Of a stretch of 14,585 bases of DNA, positions 1-6,546 are shown one piece after another. The DNA lies in the NCBI GenBank assembly GCA_023135545.1, contig JAGLSY010000036.1, positions 1 through 14,585 on the forward strand. The letters are read 5' to 3'. A program made the translations under genes and the position numbers. Under the pieces are notes generated by a model that did not search any database, was not told the DNA's origin, and saw only the letters and a program-made list of their open reading frames with translations. The first letter of the stretch is position 1; each line of letters opens with the position of its first letter. This DNA is from Thermoplasmata archaeon (GTDB lineage: Archaea; Thermoplasmatota; Thermoplasmata; SG8-5; JAGLSY01).

Positions 1-795
1 GGCCCTGTAATGGAGCACGAAGTTGGTGGCTCCGATTATCATGAAGAGCATGACCACCAGCTCCACGGTCGGGCTGTCGTAGAAGCCGATATTGGCCGAG
101 TGGACGGAAAAGCCGCCGGTCGAGAGGGTTGAAAAGGACATGGTTACCGAATCAAAGGGCGAAAGGCCAGCCGCCATGAGAAGTAGAATTGACAGCAGGG
201 TGAAGAAACCGTAAACACCCCATAGAATCCTGGCAGTCTGGTGCAGTTTCGGCCTGAGCCGCGTCACAGAAGCTCCGGCCACCTCGGCCTTGAAGAGATG
301 CAATCCTCCCTCAAGGAACCTGGCCAGTATTACAACACTGAAAACTATGATGCCCATGCCTCCTAGCCATGAGGTCGTGGCCCTCCACATGAGTATGCTG
401 TGGGGGTAAATGGCAATGTAATCCCCCTGGCTCGGGTCCAGAATTGTGGCACCGGTGGTCGTGAAACCCGATATGGACTCGAAGTAGGCATCTATTGGGT
501 TGGATATGGAGCCTCCCAGAAGGTAGGGCAGGGCACCCAGCGCCCCTATGACCAGCCAGCCGATGCCCACGACGACGAAAGCCTCCCTCTCCCTGAGGTC
601 CTCATCCCACTTTCTGGTGTAATACCACATTGCCCCCCCCATTGCCATGGAAATCAGCATGGGAACCACGTATGTCTTGGCCAGCCAGCCTCCATCTTCT
701 CCATAAACCAGACCGGTTATTAAGGGCACAAAATAGGTGAAGCTGAAAAGAAGGATGATATAACCCATGATTGCCATTATGCCAGCTTTTCTCAC
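1..795 (-). CDS. trkH: TrkH-type potassium uptake membrane subunit, partial (C-terminus outside window)
   Basis: Potassium-translocating membrane subunit of a Trk/Ktr system, working with the cytoplasmic TrkA gate encoded just upstream. The visible 265 residues are very hydrophobic and hold two of the four expected P-loop repeats: SGFTTTGAT (about 109-117) and STLSTGGFS (about 222-230), each with the selectivity-filter glycine. The segment TSWLGGMGIIVFS (141-153) and the late GATNFVLHY stretch are typical of TrkH. The family is usually about 480-500 residues, so roughly half is missing off the left edge. I chose the GTG at 795 because a GAGGGG ribosome-binding sequence lies just ahead of it, overlapping the trkA stop 9 nt away. 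An in-frame ATG at 777 is an alternative, and the ATG at 797 is followed at once by a stop. Translational coupling with trkA is inferred. Confidence 0.93.
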   Translation of the reverse strand, partial: MRKAGIMAIMGYIILLFSFTYFVPLITGLVYGEDGGWLAKTYVVPMLISMAMGGAMWYYTRKWDEDLREREAFVVVGIGWLVIGALGALPYLLGGSISNPIDAYFESISGFTTTGATILDPSQGDYIAIYPHSILMWRATTSWLGGMGIIVFSVVILARFLEGGLHLFKAEVAGASVTRLRPKLHQTARILWGVYGFFTLLSILLLMAAGLSPFDSVTMSFSTLSTGGFSVHSANIGFYDSPTVELVVMLFMIIGATNFVLHYRA

Positions 796-804
796 ATGAA
801 CCCC

Positions 805-2199
805 TCATCGGCCTTTGCCCGAGCGCATGAACAGTTTGTCCAGCTTCTTCAAGGACTCTGTCCCGGCAAATATTATCAGCCGGTCGCCGGGTCTGACCAC
901 ATCGAACTGTGTGGGCCTCATCACGCTCCCGCTTCTTATTACCGAGCCGATGAAGCTGTTGTGAGGCAATTTGATCTTTCCGAATTCCTTGCCCACTATC
1001 CACAGGGACTTGGAAACGAATATCTCAATGACCCTGGAATCGTCAGAGGGAAGGCTGGCTATCTGCTTTGCACGGGGCTTTTCTCCGGGTATTGCTATGT
1101 GCCTGAGCATGGTATTTGCCGTTATCATCCTCGGGCTCAGGGGCACGGTTATACCGATCTGCTCGAAGAGGGAGATAAGTTCAGGATTTTCGACCAGGGC
1201 CATGGTTTTTTCCACACCCATTTGCTTTGCCAGGAGACAGGCCAGCATATTGAACTGGCTGCTGTCGCTGGTCGCCACGAAGGCTCCCACATCTTCAATC
1301 CCTTCTTCCCTCAATGCCTTGTCATCGATGCCCGAAGTGTTGATAACCAGTCCCTTTTTCAGATATCTGGCTGCTTCCCGGCATTTGCGCTCGTCCCCGT
1401 CCATGAGCAGCACGAGGCGTGAGGTTTCCAGTTGCATCGCGAGATTTATGCCGATTTCATCGGCCCCCACTATCATTATCTTGTTCATTCCGGTCTCCAT
1501 CTTGTCTCCCATCACCCTGCTGGCGCTCGTCTGGAGCCCGAAGAGTCTCTCCACCTCCGTAATTTTGTCTTTTGAATCAACCACGATGAAGACCTTATCT
1601 CCCTCCCTGAAGTTACCGGCCAGTTCGGGTTCGACAACCGCCCCGAAGCGGGATACCGCGGATATCTGACATCCTTTCGGCAGCGTCACGGCCTCGATAT
1701 TCTTTGACACAAGGGGATTATTCTCCGGAAGAAGGAAATTTATTATCAACCCTCCTTCTTTTGATATGACATCACTGTCCACCAGGGAGGGAAGAAGAAG
1801 CATTTTTGCCATGTGGCTGGCCGTTACCTTGTCAGGGCAAATTGCCAGGTCTATTCCGAAGAGCTCCAGCTTGCCGGACATCATGTTCTCGGGCACGTAA
1901 TCGCGGCTGTTCACCCGGGCCATGGTCCTGCATCCCTTGGTTCTGGCGATGACCGAGCTGATGATGTTGACCTCATCGGAGCCGGTGGCCGCTATTAGAA
2001 GGTCTGCGGAATTGATTCCCGCCTCTATCAGGGATGAAAGACTGGCCGCGTTGCCGTTTATGGATAGAAGGTCCATGTTTTCCACGGCGCTCATCCTATC
2101 TGGATCTATTTCGATAACTGCCAGGTTATGCCCTTCCTCCAACAAGGTCTCAACAATCTGCAGGCCGACATGCCCCATCCCTGCCACTATGATGTACAT
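805..2199 (-). CDS. trkA: TrkA, NAD-binding regulatory subunit of the potassium transporter (two RCK domains)
   Basis: Cytoplasmic ring-forming protein that binds nucleotides and controls TrkH. The 464-residue length is normal for a two-domain TrkA. The first RCK N-domain opens with the Rossmann motif GMGHVG (residues 7-12) followed by the acidic IEID (29-32), which usually contacts the nucleotide ribose. A second RCK begins near residue 236 (MIVGADEIG). Its glycine motif is degenerate (GADEIG), so its nucleotide binding may differ. TrkA_C-like regions follow each N-domain; the second lies near residues 375-460. The gene is first in a two-gene minus-strand operon, 9 nt ahead of trkH. The start ATG is preceded by GGGG at a workable distance. 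Family assignment is firm; ligand preference (NAD+/NADH or ATP/ADP) cannot be read here. Confidence 0.95.
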   Translation of the reverse strand: MYIIVAGMGHVGLQIVETLLEEGHNLAVIEIDPDRMSAVENMDLLSINGNAASLSSLIEAGINSADLLIAATGSDEVNIISSVIARTKGCRTMARVNSRDYVPENMMSGKLELFGIDLAICPDKVTASHMAKMLLLPSLVDSDVISKEGGLIINFLLPENNPLVSKNIEAVTLPKGCQISAVSRFGAVVEPELAGNFREGDKVFIVVDSKDKITEVERLFGLQTSASRVMGDKMETGMNKIMIVGADEIGINLAMQLETSRLVLLMDGDERKCREAARYLKKGLVINTSGIDDKALREEGIEDVGAFVATSDSSQFNMLACLLAKQMGVEKTMALVENPELISLFEQIGITVPLSPRMITANTMLRHIAIPGEKPRAKQIASLPSDDSRVIEIFVSKSLWIVGKEFGKIKLPHNSFIGSVIRSGSVMRPTQFDVVRPGDRLIIFAGTESLKKLDKLFMRSGKGR

Positions 2200-2445
2200 T
2201 CACAGCCCCAATCATATACGGCATTAAAGAATTTTCTTATGTAAAAACAATCGAAATTCTATGGAATAAGTTCATTTTCAAACTCTGCTATATAATACTT
2301 CCTATAAAACATTTATTTCATAAAAAATAAATAAAATAGTTGTTGCTAACTACATAATTATATTATATGCAACTATGCATTTGCAACAATGTTTATATAG
2401 TAAGAAATGTTGGGGGGGTAACCTATCCGGCATTTGAATCAGGTT
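2200..2445. promoter_or_regulatory. AT-rich divergent control region between trkA and tRNA-Lys
   Basis: This 246-nt gap holds no credible ORF. For the plus-strand tRNA the best TATA box is TTTATATA at 2392-2399, about 50 nt before the tRNA, implying a leader of some 25 nt. For minus-strand trkA the candidates are the TATA-like run at 2288-2297 and weaker AT tracts nearer the start. Interleaved inverted repeats sit between them: TTGTTGC (2340-2346) with GCAACAA (2383-2389), ATAGTTG (2336-2342) with CAACTAT (2370-2376), and the short palindrome TAGTT-N6-AACTA (2337-2352). These may be operator sites; no regulator can be named. A run of seven G lies just after 2410. Confidence 0.5.
2392..2399 (+). 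promoter_or_regulatory. TATA box of tRNA-Lys
   Basis: TTTATATA lies in a strongly AT-rich stretch, about 50 nt before the tRNA 5' end. With the usual archaeal 25-nt TATA-to-start distance, transcription would begin near 2421 and leave a short leader for RNase P to remove. Inferred from sequence only. Confidence 0.55.
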
Positions 2446-2466
2446 GGGCCCGTAGCTCAGCTAGGT

Positions 2467-2505
2467 AGGCTTTCGCGCATCCTACGGCTCGCGGAATCCC
2501 TAGAA
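2467..2505 (+). other. Noncanonical tRNA intron in the D-loop (position about 20/21)
   Basis: This 39-nt segment must be removed to restore the D-arm. It forms a bulge-helix-bulge-like fold. Exon CTAG (2461-2464) pairs with intron CTAG (2500-2503). The bulges are GT|A at 2465-2467 and AA|A at 2504-2506. An inner stem pairs 2468-2477 with 2490-2499 (9 of 10 pairs, one G-U, mismatch at 2470/2497) around a 12-nt loop. The outer D-stem GCTC/GAGC is offset by two unpaired bases (2459-2460), so this is a relaxed motif. Confidence 0.82.
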
Positions 2506-2522
2506 AGAGCATCTGGCTTTTA

Positions 2523-2567
2523 TCTGACCAATGTCTCAGCGAATTGAGTTTCGTTGGTTGGAGAGAT
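2523..2567 (+). other. Canonical tRNA intron at position 37/38
   Basis: This 45-nt intron forms a textbook bulge-helix-bulge. The central 4-bp helix is CTTT (2517-2520) with AGAG (2562-2565), including one G-U pair. The 3-nt bulges are cut as TA|T (2521-2523) and AT|A (2566-2568), and the outer helix is the anticodon stem. Inside the intron a 10-bp helix with wobble pairs (2524-2533 with 2552-2561) encloses a small CTCA/TGAG hairpin. Confidence 0.9.
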
Positions 2568-2622
2568 ACCAGGTGGTCGAGGGTTCGAATCCCTTCGGGC
2601 CCGCCAATATGATGAAAGTGTG

Positions 2623-2632
2623 GATAAAATAA
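2623..2632 (+). promoter_or_regulatory. rpoH: Candidate TATA box of the rpo operon
   Basis: GATAAAATAA lies about 50 nt before the rpoH start, downstream of the tRNA. A perfect 12-bp AT palindrome, AATTTTAAAATT, follows at 2649-2660 just ahead of the ribosome-binding site. Either could be the core promoter. Read-through from the tRNA promoter is also possible because only 68 nt separate the two genes. Confidence 0.4.
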
Positions 2633-2674
2633 GAGGAGTTGATTGTTCAATTTTAAAATTCTGGAGGCAATGAT

Positions 2675-2929
2675 ATGGAATTCAATGTACTCGAACATGA
2701 GATGGTGCCCGAGCATCATCTGCTATCAGAAAAAGAGGAGAAAAAGGTCCTTGAAAATTATGGCATAGGGAAGGACCAGCTCCCGAAGATTAGGAAGACC
2801 GACCCCTGCATTAAGACTCTCGAAGAGATTCTCGGAGAGGAGATAAGCGAGGGCAGAGTGATCAAGGTTGTAAGGCTTAACCCCGTTTCCGGGGTCTCCA
2901 ATGCCTACAGAGTTGTAATAAGAGGATAG
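2675..2929 (+). CDS. rpoH: RNA polymerase subunit H (Rpo5, Rpb5 C-terminal domain homologue)
   Basis: Small assembly subunit of archaeal RNA polymerase, corresponding to the C-terminal domain of eukaryotic Rpb5, which sits in the lower jaw. The 84-residue product has the family pattern: HEMVPEHHLLSEKEEKKVL near the N-terminus, LPKIRKTDPCIK in the middle, then VVRLNPVSGVSNAYRVV at the end. It is a few residues longer than the common 75-80, with the extra length around EEILGEEISE (about 51-60). The start is supported by GGAGG at 2663-2667, 7 nt before ATG. It is first in the operon and ends 8 nt before rpoB. The arrangement rpoH-rpoB-rpoA1-rpoA2 is standard for archaea, so function is secure. 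Confidence 0.95.
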   Translation: MEFNVLEHEMVPEHHLLSEKEEKKVLENYGIGKDQLPKIRKTDPCIKTLEEILGEEISEGRVIKVVRLNPVSGVSNAYRVVIRG

Positions 2930-2937
2930 GTGAATCG

Positions 2938-5900
2938 ATGAGAGAACTTGTTGAGGCCTTTTTTAAGGACAGGAGCATAGTGAACCATCATATCGCGTCC
3001 TACAACGATTTCCTGCCGACCATAGACAACCCGAACAGCAGGATGCAGCAGATTGTGGACAACATCAGGGTTTCGAAGGACGAGAGTCAGAGGGGAATAA
3101 TACTGCTGGATGAGGACAGAACTGATGGCAATGTCGTCTCGGTCAGGATAGGCAGGAAGAGGGACAAGAACGGAAAGGTCGACCCCCATTCCAAGCCCAC
3201 CGTTCACATAGGCACCCCCAGGGTCAAGGAGGCCAACGGTGCTACCGAACCTCTTACGCCCATGGAGGCCCGCCTCAGGAATCTTACCTACATGGCCCCC
3301 ATCGAGCTGACCGTTACCGTGATCGAGAACGGCATCGAGAAGGAGCCGGATAACGTTCACATAGGCAATCTCCCTATCATGGTAAAATCCAAGAAATGCA
3401 ACATCCATGAAAACAATGTCGACCTTATGTTCAAGCTGAAGAGCGATGAAGAACTGGCCAGGATGTCGCCCAATGAAAAACTAAGCGGCCTGGGGGAGGA
3501 TCCCTGCGATTCCGGAGGTTACTTCATAGTCAGCGGCACCGAGCGTGTGCTGATATCTCTGGAGGATCTAGCTCCCAACCGTGTTCTCGTGGAGTACAGC
3601 GAGCGCTACGGCACCAGGACGGAGGTGGCCAAGGTATTTTCCCAGAAGGAAGGTTACAGGGCTCTCACCCTCGTCGAGAAGAAGAGGGACAGCATTCTGT
3701 ACGTGTCGGTGGCCGCAGCCTCCGGAAAGATTCCACTGCTCCTTCTAATGAAGGCGCTGGGACTCGAGAATGATGAAGATATCTACAATGCCGTGGTGTC
3801 CGACCCATCCATGGCCAACATCCTCTATGCCAACATAGAGGAGATCCAGGATCCCAAGAACTGCCCGCCTGACGGCGTCTTCACCACCGATGATGCCATT
3901 CTGTGGCTGGAGAAGAAGTTCGCAACCGGCCAGGCCAAGGAGTACAGGGTGAAGAAGGTCGAGTCCATACTTGACAAGTCACTGCTCCCGCATCTGGGAG
4001 ACGCACCCGAGGACAGGCTCAAGAAGGCCATCTTCCTTGGAAGGATAGCCAGGACAGTTCTCGAGCTATCGTTGGACATGAGGGGAGAGGATGATAAAGA
4101 CCACTATGCCAACAAGAGGTTGAAGCTCTCCGGAGATCTAATGGAGGACCTGTTCAGGGTGTCATTCACCAACCTTGTCAAAGACCTCAAGTACCAGCTC
4201 GAGAGAGGATATGCCAAGAAGAAGAGCATGAAGATAAGCTCGGCCATAAGACCGGACCTCCTGACGCAGAGGCTTCTGCACGCCCTTTCCACAGGAAACT
4301 GGGTTGGCGGTCGTGCCGGAGTTTCCCAGCTTCTGGACAGAACATCGAACATGAGCGCCCTCAGTCATTTGAGGAGGGTTACATCACCGCTTACAAGAAC
4401 CCAGCCCCATTTCGAGGCCAGGGATTTGCACTCGACCCAGTGGGGAAGGTTGTGCCCCAACGAAACACCCGAAGGTCAGAACTGCGGCCTGGTGAAGAAC
4501 TGTGCACTGCTGGTGGATGTTTCAGAGAGGTCGCACGAGAACGTGGTGAAGATGCTGCTCTCGGACCTGGGAGTCAAGGAGGTCAAGGGCCAGCAGACAA
4601 AAAACACCAAGATTTATGTTAACGGGGACCTGGTGGGAACCCATGACCGCCCGGATGACCTTGTCGAGGAGATAAGACAGAGAAGGCGCAGCGGCATGAT
4701 TTCCAACGAGGTCAATCTGCGTCTGGACAAGGATATGAACGATGTCATCATCAACTGTGACGAGGGAAGGCTGAGGAGGCCATTGATAGTTGCTAAGGAC
4801 GGCCGGCTTCTCCTCACCAGGAAGCATGTTGAAAATCTGAATTCCGGAAAGATGAAGGCCAATGACCTGGTGCGTGAGGGCATCATTGAATGGCTGGATG
4901 CCGAGGAGGAAGAGGATACCTACATAGCGGTAAAACCCTACGACGCCCCGAGCAAGTGCGAGCACTGCGGCCACCTGCTTTCCGACATGGACACCTCATG
5001 GGAGAATGTCGGCGTGCCAGATAATATGGTCAAACTGAAATGCAAGTACTGCGAGAAGATAATGAAGGTGGAAAAACTGCTCAATGACGACCATACCCAT
5101 ATGGAAATCGACCCCATGCTGATACTGGGTGTATGTGCCGGTCTGGTTCCATACCCGGAACACAATTCTTCTCCAAGGATTACGATGGGTTCTGCAATGG
5201 CCAAGCAGTCGCTGGGTCTCAGCAGCTCCAACTACAGGATAAGGCCGGATACGAGAGCCCACCTGCTCCATTACCCCCAGAGGCCGATGGTTCAGACAGA
5301 GGTCATGAATTTCGTCAATTTCACAAAGAGGCCAGGCGGCCAGAACTTCGTGGTCGCGGTGGCTACCCATCACGGCTATAACATGGAAGACGCATTGGTC
5401 ATGAGCCGTGCCTCCATTGAGAGAGGATTGGGCCATTCCACATTCTTCAGGACATACAAGGCCGAGGAGAGGAGATACCCTGGCGGTCAGGAGGACCATT
5501 TCGAGATCCCGAGCCCCGATGTAAGAGGTGCGAGGGCCGACCTTTCTTACAACAGCCTGAGCGAGGACGGACTGATTAGCCCGGAGACCAGGATAACGGG
5601 TGGAGATGTTTTGATTGGCAAGACATCACCACCCAGATTCCTTGAGGAGGACACCGATTTCCTAACACCACAGAAGAGGAGGGAAACCTCTATCATCGTT
5701 CGCCCCGGGGAAAAGGGTTGGATAGACAGCGTGATGCTCACCGAGACGGAGAACGGCAGCAGATTGGTCAAGGTCAAGGTAAGGGACCCGAGAATTCCGG
5801 AGCTTGGAGACAAATTCGCATCCAGGCACGGTCAGAAAGGCGTTGTCGGCCATTTGCTGGCCCCGGAGGACATGCCCTTCACCGAAAGTGGCGTTACCCC

Positions 5901-6546
5901 AGACCTGATAATCAACCCCCACGGTATTCCATCAAGGATGACCGTTGCCCACGTTCTTGAGATGGTGGGTGGTAAGATGGGGGCCATGAAAGGACGTTTC
6001 ATAGACGGTACGTCATTCAGCGGTGAGAGGGAGGAGGTTCTCAGGCAGGAACTGATCAACTCCGGCTTCAAGCACAACAGCAGGGAAATGATGCACGACG
6101 GAAGAACTGGCCAGATGATAAAGGCCGATATATTCATCGGCGTCATATACTACCAGAAGCTGCACCACATGGTGGCCGGAAAACTGCACATGCGTTCCAG
6201 AGGACCTGTCCAGATACTGACAAGACAGCCGACCGAGGGCCGTTCCAGACAGGGCGGTCTGAGGTTCGGAGAGATGGAGCGTGATTGCCTAATCGGCCAC
6301 GGTGCCGCAATGGTGATCAAAGATAGATTACTCGATGAATCGGACGGAACAACCCAATACGTCTGCGGTAATTCCAGCTGCGGCCACATCGCCATATTGG
6401 ACAGAAGGGGCGTTCTCAGATGCCCGGTATGCGGCAACAACTCCAGCGTGTACCCGGTCCAGACCAGTTATGCTTTCAAGTTGCTGATGGATGAATTACT
6501 GTCACTTGGCGTCGCCATGCGCCTTCAACTGGAGGAATTGAAATGA
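2938..6546 (+). CDS. rpoB: RNA polymerase subunit B (Rpo2), unsplit
   Basis: Second-largest catalytic subunit of RNA polymerase, 1202 residues in one chain. Visible landmarks in order: start MRELVEAFFKDRSIVNHH as in archaeal B subunits; fork/lobe region with GGYFIVSGTERVLI (about 198-211); RVTSPLTRTQPHFEARDLHS near 480-500; a zinc ribbon with C674/C677 and C702/C705; the metal-associated GYNMEDALVMSRAS with E817/D818; the highly conserved GDKFASRHGQKG (957-968); and a C-terminal zinc site with C1143, C1148, C1162 and C1165. There is no intein. Many methanogens and haloarchaea split this subunit, so the fused form is a taxonomic clue. The stop overlaps the rpoA1 start in ATGA, indicating translational coupling. 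Confidence 0.98.
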   Translation: MRELVEAFFKDRSIVNHHIASYNDFLPTIDNPNSRMQQIVDNIRVSKDESQRGIILLDEDRTDGNVVSVRIGRKRDKNGKVDPHSKPTVHIGTPRVKEANGATEPLTPMEARLRNLTYMAPIELTVTVIENGIEKEPDNVHIGNLPIMVKSKKCNIHENNVDLMFKLKSDEELARMSPNEKLSGLGEDPCDSGGYFIVSGTERVLISLEDLAPNRVLVEYSERYGTRTEVAKVFSQKEGYRALTLVEKKRDSILYVSVAAASGKIPLLLLMKALGLENDEDIYNAVVSDPSMANILYANIEEIQDPKNCPPDGVFTTDDAILWLEKKFATGQAKEYRVKKVESILDKSLLPHLGDAPEDRLKKAIFLGRIARTVLELSLDMRGEDDKDHYANKRLKLSGDLMEDLFRVSFTNLVKDLKYQLERGYAKKKSMKISSAIRPDLLTQRLLHALSTGNWVGGRAGVSQLLDRTSNMSALSHLRRVTSPLTRTQPHFEARDLHSTQWGRLCPNETPEGQNCGLVKNCALLVDVSERSHENVVKMLLSDLGVKEVKGQQTKNTKIYVNGDLVGTHDRPDDLVEEIRQRRRSGMISNEVNLRLDKDMNDVIINCDEGRLRRPLIVAKDGRLLLTRKHVENLNSGKMKANDLVREGIIEWLDAEEEEDTYIAVKPYDAPSKCEHCGHLLSDMDTSWENVGVPDNMVKLKCKYCEKIMKVEKLLNDDHTHMEIDPMLILGVCAGLVPYPEHNSSPRITMGSAMAKQSLGLSSSNYRIRPDTRAHLLHYPQRPMVQTEVMNFVNFTKRPGGQNFVVAVATHHGYNMEDALVMSRASIERGLGHSTFFRTYKAEERRYPGGQEDHFEIPSPDVRGARADLSYNSLSEDGLISPETRITGGDVLIGKTSPPRFLEEDTDFLTPQKRRETSIIVRPGEKGWIDSVMLTETENGSRLVKVKVRDPRIPELGDKFASRHGQKGVVGHLLAPEDMPFTESGVTPDLIINPHGIPSRMTVAHVLEMVGGKMGAMKGRFIDGTSFSGEREEVLRQELINSGFKHNSREMMHDGRTGQMIKADIFIGVIYYQKLHHMVAGKLHMRSRGPVQILTRQPTEGRSRQGGLRFGEMERDCLIGHGAAMVIKDRLLDESDGTTQYVCGNSSCGHIAILDRRGVLRCPVCGNNSSVYPVQTSYAFKLLMDELLSLGVAMRLQLEELK

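Larger units (their letters stand above)
2446..2606 (+). tRNA. tRNA-Lys(UUU) with two introns; exons 2446-2466, 2506-2522, 2568-2606
   Basis: After removal of a 39-nt and a 45-nt intron the exons make a complete 77-nt tRNA with encoded CCA. The acceptor stem is GGGCCCG/CGGGCCC and the discriminator is G. The D-arm is GCTC/GAGC with loop AGCTAGGTA. The anticodon stem is TCTGG/CCAGG (one G-U pair) around loop CTTTTAA, anticodon UUU. The variable loop is TGGTC, and the T-arm is GAGGG/CCCTT around TTCGAAT. This closely matches archaeal tRNA-Lys. Intron 2 is at the common 37/38 site; intron 1 is at about 20/21 in the D-loop, which is unusual. The gene is 68 nt before rpoH on the same strand and has its own TATA box. 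Exon joins were chosen to give canonical pairing; the first junction could slide by one or two nucleotides because of repeated A/G bases. Confidence 0.93.

Noticed and set aside
796..1669. Long plus-strand ORFs (208 and 232 codons) opposite trkA
   Set aside because: They are antisense shadows of a clear TrkA with conserved Rossmann motifs, and their products lack recognisable domains.
2423..2719. Minus-strand ORF of 98 codons across tRNA-Lys
   Set aside because: It covers the tRNA gene and the rpoH start on the opposite strand. Such ORFs over tRNAs are common false calls.
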